Origin: UBA6080 sp964607515 | Lineage (GTDB): Bacteria; Fermentibacterota; Fermentibacteria; Fermentibacterales; JCC-6 | NCBI GenBank assembly: GCA_964607515.1 | Contig: CAZSKU010000001.1 | Coordinates: forward strand, 1 to 64,000 | DNA length: 64,000 bases | Reading direction: 5' to 3' | Part shown: positions 33,599 to 42,356 of the stretch, in pieces | Layout of the letters: the number at the start of each line of letters is the position of its first letter | Numbering within the stretch: position 1 is the first letter of the stretch | Made by a program: the position numbers and the translations under genes | Notes under the pieces: generated by a model | The model's input: only the letters and a program-made list of their open reading frames with translations | Database searches by the model: none | What the model was told of the DNA's origin: nothing

Positions 33599-34677
33599 CG
33601 GTTCCTCCCGAAACGGAAGTACGCGGAACACGCGCCTTCGGAAGAAACCATCGGCGCACCCATGGGCGAGTCCGGAGTGCAACGGACGCCAAAATTTGGG
33701 CAATCCATCGGGGAAATCATCCCTGTGAGAACCTCTCCTGCGAGACAGCCCGAATCGGAAGCAGAACGGGTGGCTTTCACGTCGAATCTTGCGAGGGCGT
33801 CCATTCGGGCCCATTCTTTTCTCAAATCGAGCCCCCCTTCGGGGACCACGCCCAGCCCCCTCCACTCCCTGTCGGCCTTTGTGAACACCTTTTTCATCAG
33901 GGACACGGCAAGGGGATTGCCCCGGGGCTTCACGGATCTGGTGTACTGGTTCTCGACAAGACTCGTTCCCGCCTCCAACTGGATCACGCACATCAGAACC
34001 GCCTGGAGTATGTCCGCTGGTTCGAAGCCCGCCACCACTATGGGAACGGAATGGGACTCGGCCATGCCGGCATAGGGTTTCCAACCGGTGACGGTACAGA
34101 CGTGACCCGGAGCCAGAACTCCCTGAACCCGCTTCCCGGGCAGGGAAAGAACGGCCGAAAGCCCGGGTTGAACCAGAACATGACAGCACAGGACAGAAAA
34201 GTTATCAAGCCCGGCGGCCTCGAGCACCGCCGCTGCGGTAACCGGAGCCGTGGTTTCAAACCCCACGGCGAACATAACCACCTGTTTCCCGATATTTTTC
34301 ACGGCCAGGTCAACCGCGTCGAAAGCCGAGTAGACAACTCGCACATCTCCGCCGGAAGCCCTGGCGGAATCCAGGTCACCCAGGGTGCCCGGCACCCTGA
34401 GCATGTCTCCGTGGGTACAGACCACAACTCCCGGAATTCCCGCAAGACGGATCGCCGCATCGATGAGAGAGACCGGTGTCACGCAGACGGGACATCCCGG
34501 GCCGTGTACGAATTCGACGTAATCCCTGAGCAGTTCCTGTATCCCGTAGCGAAGAATGGTGTGAGTCTGTCCGCCGCACACTTCCATCAGGACCCATCTC
34601 CTCCGGGCAACCCTGCGGATCTCGTCGAAGTACCCCATGCACAGAACAGGATCGCGGTATTCTTCGACGAATTTCAC
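33595..34677 (-). CDS. hypD: Hydrogenase maturation protein HypD
   Basis: A 360-residue HypD, the Fe-S scaffold that with HypC assembles Fe(CN)2CO. Signature segments: MEVCGGQTHTILRYGI, HGPGCPVCVTP, FAVGFETTAPVTAAAVL and CHVLVQPGLSAVL, then the C-terminal Cys-rich block ending ACSAYFRFGR. It starts with GTG at 34677 behind GGAGG. The usual hypC is not upstream: only 115 bases separate it from the methyltransferase gene, with a 39-codon open frame unlike HypC. Confidence 0.97.
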   Translation of the reverse strand: MKFVEEYRDPVLCMGYFDEIRRVARRRWVLMEVCGGQTHTILRYGIQELLRDYVEFVHGPGCPVCVTPVSLIDAAIRLAGIPGVVVCTHGDMLRVPGTLGDLDSARASGGDVRVVYSAFDAVDLAVKNIGKQVVMFAVGFETTAPVTAAAVLEAAGLDNFSVLCCHVLVQPGLSAVLSLPGKRVQGVLAPGHVCTVTGWKPYAGMAESHSVPIVVAGFEPADILQAVLMCVIQLEAGTSLVENQYTRSVKPRGNPLAVSLMKKVFTKADREWRGLGVVPEGGLDLRKEWARMDALARFDVKATRSASDSGCLAGEVLTGMISPMDCPNFGVRCTPDSPMGAPMVSSEGACSAYFRFGRNR

Positions 34678-34792
34678 AGCACCCGTCCCTCCGTGTAGCC
34701 AGGGAATGAGCCCTTGCAGGCCTTCAATGGCCCTGTGAAGATACCACTCCCGGGCGGGCAGCGGAAAAAAGCCCGGAAGATGTGCCGGAACA

Positions 34793-35599
34793 TCAGTTTT
34801 TGACCGCCCTGAGGCTGAACAGCAGGGGGATTCTGGCGAGCGGTCCCGGAAGCCTCCAGTAACCGTCGTCTCCGGCCTGCATGCTCTTCAGTGCCTTCCA
34901 GTGGAGGAAGTCGAACTCATGAATCCAGTCAACCCTGAGCCCGGCCCCGGCAAGGGAGTTGTAGATGTCCCCCATGGTCCAGGAGAACTCCCGGGTGGGG
35001 TTCCTGGCGGTGAAGCAGGGATCGGCGTAGTCCGGAGAGCCTTCCGTCCAGTCCGTGGGCTTTCCCCCGGAGAAGTAGGGATTTACCACCCGGAGCCCTT
35101 CGGACTGGTCATCGAAGACCTGCAGGAAAGGATGGGATTCCATCATGTAGAAAACTCCTCCGGGCGCCAGGAATCTCTCTATCACCTCCGCCCAGAGGTC
35201 CAGATCGGATATCCAGCACAGGACGCCGATGGACGTGTACACCAGCTGGAACTCCTCGGCCAGCGCTTTTCCGAGGTCGAACAGGGGCGATCGGATGAAC
35301 CTTGCCCGAAGCCCGGTTCTTCGAGACAGATCCCGGGCGACCTTCAGGGATTCGCCGGACATGTCCGCGCCGGTAACCTCGGCGCCCAGTCTGGCAAGGG
35401 AAAGGGTATCGCTGCCGATATGGCACTGAAGGTGCAGAACCCTGACTCCCTTCAGGTTCCCGAGTTCCCGCACCTGCACCGGGTCAAGGCAGTGGCCGCC
35501 GGACAGAAGCGGAGCCAGGTCGTAGGATGCGCCGTGGACGGGAGCCACCTCGTCCCAGAATCTCCTGTTAATGCTCTCGCCCTGCAGATCTCGCGCCAT
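34793..35599 (-). CDS. SAM-dependent methyltransferase
   Basis: A 268-residue class I methyltransferase. The SAM motif I is replaced by the variant VLHLQCHIGSDTLSLARLGAEVTGAD, then LVYTSIGVLCWISDLDLW and LAPGGVFYMMESHPF. The C-terminal half (about 165-268) has many aromatics and probably binds the acceptor. It resembles ubiquinone/SAM family small-molecule methyltransferases; the substrate is unknown. It lies upstream of hypD and 20 bases downstream of the lipoprotein gene. Confidence 0.87.
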   Translation of the reverse strand: MARDLQGESINRRFWDEVAPVHGASYDLAPLLSGGHCLDPVQVRELGNLKGVRVLHLQCHIGSDTLSLARLGAEVTGADMSGESLKVARDLSRRTGLRARFIRSPLFDLGKALAEEFQLVYTSIGVLCWISDLDLWAEVIERFLAPGGVFYMMESHPFLQVFDDQSEGLRVVNPYFSGGKPTDWTEGSPDYADPCFTARNPTREFSWTMGDIYNSLAGAGLRVDWIHEFDFLHWKALKSMQAGDDGYWRLPGPLARIPLLFSLRAVKN

Positions 35600-35619
35600 G
35601 GCTCTGCCGATCCTGTGCC

Positions 35620-36381
35620 TCAGAACACGAAGGGGTTGAAGAGCCGCAGCCCGGTTATGGTCTGATACTGGCAGGAGTTGAGAACCACCTGGGTGCCGTA
35701 CACTGTGTCCACCCAGAACATGGCGTAATCGCCCCCCTGCAGGGAAACGAAGTATCCGGCGCCGGGTTCCGCGGCAATGGTGCTTCTCCAGGCGGGATCT
35801 CCGGGACCCGGAGCCACGGTGTTGGATGCCTCGGCAACATGGCAGTAGCCGCCCCCGGGGTAGCTCTCGGGATCGTAGTCTCCCCGGATGAAGAGAATGG
35901 TTTCCCCCTCGGAGGTTACGTACAGGTCCTGCCTGAAGGATGGATCACCGGCATTCCCCAGCTCCAGATGGCTGGAGAAGAACCTTATACCGTTTGGCCC
36001 CAGGGTGTCGAGAGTGTCGTCCGCCGAGAACATCTCCGCCCTGTCGTCGGCCTTGTTCGACTGGGTCTCCGACGAGTCGATCCCCTTGATGGCGTCCACG
36101 CAGTAGTAACCCGTTCCGGTTGCAGTGTGCGCCGCGCTGGTTTCCAGAACCTGGGCGACTATCTCCCAGTTGCCCGGGTTGGTTGGGGAGAACCACATCC
36201 TGTAGCCGTCCACCTCCGCATCCACCGGATCCCAGGCCACGGTGACCGTGTCCCCTTTGCACTGCCCGCTTACTATCCTGCAGTTCTGCACCACAGGAAG
36301 AGTGCCCCCGGGGGCGCTGGGCGAATCTGAACAACCCGCTGACAGAACCGCGAGTAACGCGGCCGAAGCGACGATTTTCAA
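35620..36381 (-). CDS. Lipoprotein, fibronectin-III-like N-terminal part
   Basis: A 253-residue lipoprotein with lipobox VLSAGCSDS (Cys17). Residues 30-90 (LPVVQNCRIVSGQCKGDTVTVAWDP and GYRMWFSPTNPGNWEIVAQV) look like a fibronectin type III strand pattern. The second half is a beta-rich domain of unknown type. The TTG start at 36381 has GGAGG seven bases upstream. Its opening (C..SPSAPGGTLPVVQN) is closely similar to the lipoprotein cut by the right end of the window (63839), so the two are paralogues. Confidence 0.78.
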   Translation of the reverse strand: MKIVASAALLAVLSAGCSDSPSAPGGTLPVVQNCRIVSGQCKGDTVTVAWDPVDAEVDGYRMWFSPTNPGNWEIVAQVLETSAAHTATGTGYYCVDAIKGIDSSETQSNKADDRAEMFSADDTLDTLGPNGIRFFSSHLELGNAGDPSFRQDLYVTSEGETILFIRGDYDPESYPGGGYCHVAEASNTVAPGPGDPAWRSTIAAEPGAGYFVSLQGGDYAMFWVDTVYGTQVVLNSCQYQTITGLRLFNPFVF

Positions 36382-36461
36382 AACCGGCCTCCGTTTCGAC
36401 AGTTTTTACCCCCTACCGACAGCCCGCCGGCCGGTTCCCGACCCTACGCGCCGGTCCAGGG

Positions 36462-36490
36462 TTGCGAAAAGTGTTTTCCCCTCGTATGAT
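36462..36490 (+). promoter_or_regulatory. Promoter of the DEAD-box helicase gene
   Basis: TTGCGA (36462-36467), 17-base spacer, TATGAT (36485-36490). A start near 36497 gives an untranslated leader of about 120 bases. Helicase mRNAs of this type often carry long leaders that control cold response, but that is only an analogy here. The leader contains a small GCCGCA/TGCGGC stem near 36538-36554. Confidence 0.6.
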
Positions 36491-36618
36491 ACACACAACC
36501 TCGGCATACAAGTACCTTTTCTCCGAGGCCATCTCCTGCCGCAGCGGTTGCGGCTCTATCTTTTCCACGCGTCCGGCGGGTTGAGATTGAAAATGCTGCG
36601 CCGGACCTGGAAAGAATC

Positions 36619-38076
36619 ATGACATCAGAAACATCAGCGCACGAAGTGCGCAAGCAGAACCCGTACACCGACACAGCGCACGAAGTGCGCAAGCAGAACC
36701 TGTACACCGACACAGCGCACGAAGTGCGCAAGCAGAACCTGTACACCGACACAGCGCACGAAGTGCGCAAGCAGGACACGTACTCCGATACTCCGCACAG
36801 GGTGCGTTCGGAGGGTACGTCCGCCCACGCCCCGATCCCACCGGGCGTCTTTCAGGCGCTCATTCCAGAAATCAGGAAAGCCCTGGACCTGATGGGCTAC
36901 ACGAAACCCACCCCCGTGCAGGAAAAGAGCATTCCCCATGTTCTTCTTGGAAGGGACCTGGTGGGCACCGCCCAGACGGGAACCGGCAAGACGGCGGCTT
37001 ACGTGCTTCCGATGATACAGAGGCTCGCTGCGGACCGTCACCGCCCCGTTCCCGGCACTCCCAGGGCTCTTATCCTGGCTCCCACCCGGGAGCTCGCGGC
37101 CCAGATAGACCAGAGTGTATCGGACTACGGCCGTTTCCTTCAATTGAAGCATGCCGTGATATTCGGCGGAGTGAGCCAGCACGGTCAGGAAAAGGCCCTG
37201 GGGCTGGGTGTGGACTTCCTCACGGCCACCCCCGGGAGGCTTCTTGATCTGGCCGGCCAGGGTATCGTCAAGCTGGTACGGGTACAGATACTCGTTCTGG
37301 ACGAGGTGGACCGAATGCTGGACATGGGTTTCATCCCCGACGTGAGAAGGATTCTGGCCCTGGTTCAGGCCCGCCGTCAGACCCTCTTCTTCTCCGCCAC
37401 CCTGCCCCGGGAAATCGAGGATCTGGCGGGCTCCATGGTCCGGAACCCTGTCAGGGTGAGCATAGATCCGGACGTGCCCGCGGTGGAGAAGATCAGGCAG
37501 AAGGTGGTCTTCGTGGAGAAGGGGGAGAAGGACACCCTGCTCATCTCCCTGCTGAACGATCCTGAGGTCAGCAAGGCCCTGGTCTTCACACGGATGAAGC
37601 ATACCGCCAACAAGGTGGTCCGGAAGCTGGCCGCCGGAGGAATAGCCGGCGTGGCCATTCACGGCAACAAGAGCCAGTCCGCTAGGACCAGCGCCCTGGC
37701 GGGGTTCAGGGAGGACAGGGTCAGGGTTCTGGTGGCCACGGATGTTGCTTCCCGGGGCATTGACGTGGAGCACATCTCCCATGTGATCAACTACGATCTT
37801 CCAGTGGAGGCGGAAACCTACGTGCACCGGATCGGAAGAACCGCCCGGGCGGGAGCCGGCGGAAACGCCATCTCCTTCTGCTGTCCCGAGGAAAGGGAAT
37901 GCCTGGACCAGATCGAGCGGCTCCTGGGAAGACCGGTGTCCGCCGGTGCCGACCGGCCGCAACGGGCAGACCTGACGGAAACGCCCGGGACGTCCAGGAC
38001 GTCCTCCGGAGGCCGGAGGCGTCGCCGCCGGGTCAACAACCCCGGCAGGGCGGCTTCCACCCTCACGCGCCCCTGA
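36619..38076 (+). CDS. DEAD-box RNA helicase with repeat N-terminus
   Basis: A 485-residue ATP-dependent RNA helicase of the RhlE-like group. Q motif GYTKPTPVQEKS, motif I AQTGTGKT, Ia PTRELAAQ, II as DEVD (not DEAD), III SAT, V ATDVASRGID and VI HRIGRTAR are all present. The basic tail (SSGGRRRRRRVNNPG) probably binds RNA. The first 70 residues are made of about four 13-residue repeats (AHEVRKQNLYTDT) encoded by a 39-bp palindromic DNA repeat. ATG 36619 has a weak SD. Overlaps the convergent ABC permease gene by 14 bases. Confidence 0.94.
   Translation: MTSETSAHEVRKQNPYTDTAHEVRKQNLYTDTAHEVRKQNLYTDTAHEVRKQDTYSDTPHRVRSEGTSAHAPIPPGVFQALIPEIRKALDLMGYTKPTPVQEKSIPHVLLGRDLVGTAQTGTGKTAAYVLPMIQRLAADRHRPVPGTPRALILAPTRELAAQIDQSVSDYGRFLQLKHAVIFGGVSQHGQEKALGLGVDFLTATPGRLLDLAGQGIVKLVRVQILVLDEVDRMLDMGFIPDVRRILALVQARRQTLFFSATLPREIEDLAGSMVRNPVRVSIDPDVPAVEKIRQKVVFVEKGEKDTLLISLLNDPEVSKALVFTRMKHTANKVVRKLAAGGIAGVAIHGNKSQSARTSALAGFREDRVRVLVATDVASRGIDVEHISHVINYDLPVEAETYVHRIGRTARAGAGGNAISFCCPEERECLDQIERLLGRPVSAGADRPQRADLTETPGTSRTSSGGRRRRRRVNNPGRAASTLTRP
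36637..36807 (+). repeat. 39-bp in-frame tandem repeat with internal palindrome
   Basis: Four near-identical units begin at 36637, 36676, 36715 and 36754, with a decayed fifth at 36793. Each unit opens with the hairpin GCGCACGAAGTGCGC and continues AAGCAGAACCTGTACACCGA. The unit length keeps the frame, adding 13 residues per copy. The hairpin-in-a-gene arrangement resembles palindromic elements that invade coding regions in Rickettsia. Confidence 0.9.
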
Positions 38077-39262
38077 AGACAACCTCCTCGCGTCTGAACC
38101 ATCCGGAGCAGAAGTACAGCCCACCGGCTGCCAGGAGCAGCAGGACACCGAAGATCTCCGTTATGTAGAGGGGATTCACGGTTCCGGCGATGATTTCCTT
38201 GGTCGCCAGAGAGATGTTAAGAAGGGGGATCAGAGCGGTTCCCGCGTTGAGCCGGATGCCCGGGAAGATGCCAATCAACAGGGGTATCAGCACCATGAAG
38301 TTCAGCGGGGTTACTATGCTCTGGGCCTCCTTGTAGCTCCTGGAGAATATCGACACCGACAGGAGAACCGAGGCGAAGAAGGCGCACAGGGGAACGAGCA
38401 TCGAGAAGAACAGCAGTAGCGCCCGGGGCTCGATGACGTTCATGACGCTCTCCACCATTTCCCCCGGGACGGGGCTCCCGTGCCGGAGAACAAGATAGAG
38501 CCAGGTGAACGAAGCCACCGCGGTGAATACGCCGGAAAGGGTTACCACCAGGAACTTGGCGGTGACTATCTCCCCCCTGGAAGCCGGGGATATGAGAAGA
38601 GTCTCGATGGTTCCCCTCTCCTTTTCGCCCGCGCCCAGATCTATGGCGGGGTACATGGCGCCGAGGAAGCAGAACAGGATGATGAAGTAGGGGATCATGC
38701 CTCCCAGGCTCTCGCCGATCCTTGCCCTGGTGGAGGAAACATCCCTGAGGTTCACCTGAAGGGGCCGGGCGAACTCCCTTTCCAGCCCGGCGCCCGAGAG
38801 CCTTCCCGCCATTATTGAGTCGGCGTATTGGTCCAGGAATTCCTGTATGCGCGGAAGGGCTCCTTCGTTCTCCGCCACGGAACCCGAGTAGTAGACGTCC
38901 ACGGAACCTGTGGACAGCCGGCCCATCCTCTCCCGGAAGTCCGCCGGAAAACGTATGGCGAAGTCCAACAGTTCTTCCTCGAGCTTTCCGGTCACCTGGC
39001 TGTCCACCACCCCGGAGACCAGTTCCACCTCTCCCGAACTCTCCAGTATCCCGGTGAACATCTCCACCGGCTCCCGGGTGATCACCGCCACCCTGAGAAC
39101 CTTTTCCCGGGCCCTGGTCTCCATTTCCATTCCCAGCCTCACCGTGAGGTTGAATACCAGGTAGATGGCCAGGAAGGGCATCAGTATCATGAAGAACAGG
39201 GTACGCCGGTCCCGAAGCATGTCCTTCATTTCCTTTCTGAAGATGATACCAACCCGGTTCAT
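38063..39262 (-). CDS. ABC-2 type permease (NatB-like)
   Basis: A 399-residue permease. One N-terminal helix (MPFLAIYLVFNLTVRLG), a large extracytoplasmic domain (about 45-190), then five to six helices (MIPYFIILFCFLGAMYPAIDLGAGEKERGTIETLL-type segment, LLLFFSMLVPLCAFFASVLL, LNFMVLIPLLIGIFPG) make the layout of Na+ or drug export permeases. GEKERGTIETLL is the characteristic coupling-helix region. It is coupled to the ATPase gene by a 4-base overlap and forms an operon with hypF. Confidence 0.92.
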   Translation of the reverse strand: MNRVGIIFRKEMKDMLRDRRTLFFMILMPFLAIYLVFNLTVRLGMEMETRAREKVLRVAVITREPVEMFTGILESSGEVELVSGVVDSQVTGKLEEELLDFAIRFPADFRERMGRLSTGSVDVYYSGSVAENEGALPRIQEFLDQYADSIMAGRLSGAGLEREFARPLQVNLRDVSSTRARIGESLGGMIPYFIILFCFLGAMYPAIDLGAGEKERGTIETLLISPASRGEIVTAKFLVVTLSGVFTAVASFTWLYLVLRHGSPVPGEMVESVMNVIEPRALLLFFSMLVPLCAFFASVLLSVSIFSRSYKEAQSIVTPLNFMVLIPLLIGIFPGIRLNAGTALIPLLNISLATKEIIAGTVNPLYITEIFGVLLLLAAGGLYFCSGWFRREEVVFRGA

Positions 39263-40017
39263 GCTCCAGCCTCCTCCACAAGCCTGATAAAACGATCTTC
39301 CAGGGATCTGGAAGTGCTTTCTCCGATGAAGTCTTCGAAGGTGCCGCAGTATAGGAGCCTGCCCCGGTGGATTACCGCCAGGTCGTCGCTGAGAAGGTTC
39401 GCCTCCCCCATTATGTGGGTCGAGAAAATCACGGTCTTGCCCGAATTCCGGCACTGCCTGATGAGCCCGATGATGGATTTCGCAGTGATCACGTCCAGCC
39501 CTGTGGTGGGTTCGTCGAACACCACCACGTCCGGATCGTGGATGATTGTGCGGGCAATGGAGACCCTCTGCTTCATTCCGGAGGAGAGCCGTCCGATCCT
39601 GCGGTCGGCGAATTCTTTTATGCCGAGGGAGTTGAACAGATCCTCCTTTCGCCGCTCAAGCCGGTCCTTTCCCATCCCGTGGAGCCTTCCGTAGTAAGTC
39701 ACCAGCTCCGAGGGGGTGAGACGTTCGTACAACCCGGTGGAGCCGGTGAGGAAGCCGACCCTCTGTCTGACCCTGCCGCTCTCCCGGACGGTGTCGTACC
39801 CCGACACCGAAATGGCACCCGAGGTTGGCCTCAGGATCGTGGCGATCATCCTCAGCATGGTTGTCTTTCCGGCGCCGTTGGGTCCCAGCAGGGAGAAGAC
39901 TCTCCCCGGTCCGCAGGTGAAACTCACTCCGTCAACAGCGTCCACACTCCCGCCCCTGCCGGACCTCCCGGAATCTCCCTTCGTAAACCGTTTCGATACT
40001 CCCTCGACTCTTATCAT
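39259..40017 (-). CDS. ABC transporter ATPase (NatA-like)
   Basis: A 252-residue ATP-binding subunit. Walker A is LLGPNGAGKTTMLRM, the signature is RLSSGMKQRVSIARTI, Walker B is DVVVFDEPTTGLDV, and the H-loop is FSTHIMGEANLL. A Gly/Ser-rich insertion lies at residues 13-24. With the permease it makes a two-gene exporter. It overlaps hypF upstream and the permease gene downstream by 4 bases each. Confidence 0.95.
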   Translation of the reverse strand: MIRVEGVSKRFTKGDSGRSGRGGSVDAVDGVSFTCGPGRVFSLLGPNGAGKTTMLRMIATILRPTSGAISVSGYDTVRESGRVRQRVGFLTGSTGLYERLTPSELVTYYGRLHGMGKDRLERRKEDLFNSLGIKEFADRRIGRLSSGMKQRVSIARTIIHDPDVVVFDEPTTGLDVITAKSIIGLIRQCRNSGKTVIFSTHIMGEANLLSDDLAVIHRGRLLYCGTFEDFIGESTSRSLEDRFIRLVEEAGA

Positions 40018-42290
40018 GCCGATCCTCTTCCCGTATCAGGCTCCCGGCAGCAACCGATAACCGCTTGTCCCAGTGACAATCCCCCGTCTCCGGGGGGAAC
40101 CGTCCGGTGTCGGAAGACATCGAAACCGCCCTGTCTGAGCAGGTCCATGGAAAGTTCGGTAAGGACTCGGTTTGCGAAACAGCCTCCTGTCAGAACCACC
40201 CTTCCGACCCCCACCGACTCCGCCACATCTGCCAGCCCCCGGGCCAAACAGGCGTGGATGCCGGCGGAAATGTTTTCCAGTGACACACCGGCGGACAGCT
40301 CGGCAAGGATGGATTCCACCATGGGCTCCCAGTTCAGTTCCGTCGTGCCGCCGCCGGATATGAGGTTCACCGGATAGCACGAGGTTCTCGAGGCCCTTGT
40401 CGCAAGGTCCTCCATCAGAGAAGGCGCCTCCCCCCGGTATGTGCACACGCCGCACAATCCGATCAGGGATGCGATTCCGTCGAACAGCCGGCCGACGCTG
40501 CTGGTTCTCGGGCAGTTGACTCCCCTCTGCAGCATTGTGGCCAGCACCGACAGCTCACTGCCGCTGAACCATCGGGATGAGAGGGGAATCTCCTTCCTCA
40601 TCTCCCACAAGAGTCCGAGCCCGGATCGGCGGGGTTCCAGCGCGGCCGCGTCTCCACCGGGGAGCGGAAAGGTACGGAGGGAAGCCACCCTTGTGAAGGA
40701 TCCGGATTCATCAACCAGGATGAACTCGCCGCCCCAGACCTTCATGTCGGTACCCAGCCCGACACCGTCCCAGGCCACCCCCAGCAGGGGCCCCCGGATT
40801 CCGTTTTCCGCCATGCAGGCCGCCACGTGAGAATAGTGGTGCTGGACCGCCAGACATGGAAGACCGGTGTTCAGCGCCGTCGTTGTGGATGCGTACTCCG
40901 GGTGCAGGTCTCGAACCACCGATCCGGCCGATCCGAACAGGCACTCCAGATCCTCCACAGCGCGCCGGTGGGATTCCGTTGCGGCGAGGCTGTCCAGGTC
41001 CCCCACATGCTGACTCAGTACCACTCCGTCCCGTATCGTGAGAGCTACTGTATTCGCCTGATGCCCGCCGACCGCAAGAGTCCCCGGCCTTGTCCCGGGA
41101 AGATCGACGGGCATCGGTGCGTATCCCCTGGCCCTTCGCAGTATCAGCGGACCGTCGGAAAGCCACGCGGCCACGGAATCGTCAACTTGCCGGGCAATCG
41201 GGCGGTTATGCACGAGGAAATGGTCAGCCACGCCGGCAAGCTTATTCAGCGCATCCTCCTCCTCGATGCAGATGGGCTCTCCAGATGAGTTTCCGCTGGT
41301 CGCCACCAGGGGAAGACCCGTGTCGCATGCCAGCAGAAGGTGCAGCGGCGTGGCGGGCAGCATCACCCCCAGCCACACGCTTTCGGGAGCAACGTATCTG
41401 GACACCCCCAGCCCCCTGCGCCTCATGAGGGTGATGGGGGCCGCGGACGACATCAGGAGCTCCCTCTCTCCTTGCCCCACCAGGCACAATCTCTCCACCT
41501 CCTCGATGTTTCTCACCATCAGGGCAAGCGGTTTTCCGGGCCTTCTCTTTCTTCGGCGCAATTCCTCGACTGCGCCGTCGGAATCGGCTCTGACGAGAAG
41601 CTGAAATCCTCCCAGGCCTTTCAGAGCCAGGATTCTTCCGTGCTTCAGGGCATCCGCCGCTTCTCGAAGCGCCTGATCTCCGGTGGCTGTCGTCCTGCCG
41701 GCCGGGTCGAGCATGGAAAGGCTGGGGCCGCACACAGGGCATGCCACCGGCTGGGCGTGAAACCTCCTGTTTGAAGGGTCCGAATACTCGTGCGCGCACT
41801 CCGGACACATCCGGAACCCTTTCATTGTGGTGTTCGGGCGATCGTAGGGCAGGGAAAGGATTATCGAGAAGCGGGGACCGCAGTTGGTGCAGTTGGTGAA
41901 AGGGTACCTGTAGCGCCTGTCATCGGGGTTCATTACCTCGGCTGCGCACTCGGAACACACCTTCAGATCAGGTGTAACGAGGGTCTCGGGGGAACCGGGG
42001 CTGCTCGGAGAGATGATGAACTCCGATTCGGGGAAAACCTCCAGGTCTCGGACCCTCACCCGATTGATCACGGCCGGGGAAGGTTTTTCGGATGTCAGGG
42101 CCGAAAGAAATGATCGAAGAATGTCCTCCGTTCCCTGCGCCTCTATGAAAACCCCTTCAGCCGAGTTCCGGACCGTTCCCGTGAGATGAAGCCTTCTGGC
42201 GAGTCTGTAGACGAAAGGGCGGAACCCCACACCCTGAACGGCTCCGCTTACCTGTATGCCTAATCTCTTGACTGCACCATGATTCCGCAT
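40014..42290 (-). CDS. hypF: Carbamoyltransferase HypF
   Basis: A 758-residue HypF, which makes carbamoyl-AMP and passes the carbamoyl group to HypE for cyanide synthesis. Domains in order: acylphosphatase (1-95, GAVQGVGFRPFVYRL), two zinc-finger pairs (about 105-185, CSECAAE, CTNCGPRF, CPECAHEY, CPVCGPS), YrdC (about 200-385) and Kae1-like (about 395-755; HHYSHVAACMAENG). Full length. The ATG has no SD; TATAAT ends six bases before it, which would make the mRNA leaderless. It lies upstream of the ABC genes and overlaps the ATPase gene. Confidence 0.97.
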   Translation of the reverse strand: MRNHGAVKRLGIQVSGAVQGVGFRPFVYRLARRLHLTGTVRNSAEGVFIEAQGTEDILRSFLSALTSEKPSPAVINRVRVRDLEVFPESEFIISPSSPGSPETLVTPDLKVCSECAAEVMNPDDRRYRYPFTNCTNCGPRFSIILSLPYDRPNTTMKGFRMCPECAHEYSDPSNRRFHAQPVACPVCGPSLSMLDPAGRTTATGDQALREAADALKHGRILALKGLGGFQLLVRADSDGAVEELRRRKRRPGKPLALMVRNIEEVERLCLVGQGERELLMSSAAPITLMRRRGLGVSRYVAPESVWLGVMLPATPLHLLLACDTGLPLVATSGNSSGEPICIEEEDALNKLAGVADHFLVHNRPIARQVDDSVAAWLSDGPLILRRARGYAPMPVDLPGTRPGTLAVGGHQANTVALTIRDGVVLSQHVGDLDSLAATESHRRAVEDLECLFGSAGSVVRDLHPEYASTTTALNTGLPCLAVQHHYSHVAACMAENGIRGPLLGVAWDGVGLGTDMKVWGGEFILVDESGSFTRVASLRTFPLPGGDAAALEPRRSGLGLLWEMRKEIPLSSRWFSGSELSVLATMLQRGVNCPRTSSVGRLFDGIASLIGLCGVCTYRGEAPSLMEDLATRASRTSCYPVNLISGGGTTELNWEPMVESILAELSAGVSLENISAGIHACLARGLADVAESVGVGRVVLTGGCFANRVLTELSMDLLRQGGFDVFRHRTVPPGDGGLSLGQAVIGCCREPDTGRGSA

Positions 42291-42296
42291 TCGGCG

Positions 42297-42302
42297 ATTA
42301 TA
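42297..42302 (-). promoter_or_regulatory. Perfect -10 box at the hypF start
   Basis: On the minus strand TATAAT ends six bases before the hypF ATG. Transcription would start about at the A of the ATG. No -35 match is 17 bases upstream (that space is the pruA terminator hairpin). Confidence 0.45.
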
Positions 42303-42311
42303 TGAAATACG

Positions 42312-42339
42312 GGGCCCGCGGCATTCGCGCCGCGGGCCC
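42312..42339 (-). terminator. Terminator-like hairpin after pruA
   Basis: An 11-bp perfect stem GGGCCCGCGGC/GCCGCGGGCCC around a 6-base loop, 17 bases after the dehydrogenase stop codon. The minus-strand tail CCGTATTTCATATAATC is AT-rich without a clean U-run. Confidence 0.6.
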
Positions 42340-42356
42340 TTCGAATCCCTTCGGCA

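Noticed and set aside
34678..34796. A 39-codon frame upstream of hypD, where hypC would be expected
   Set aside because: It lacks the MC(L)AIP start and HypC length; not HypC.
36444..36841. Minus-strand frames through the helicase repeats (Cys/Ser-rich)
   Set aside because: Any frame through a 39-bp repeat remains open; the plus-strand frame continues into a clear helicase.
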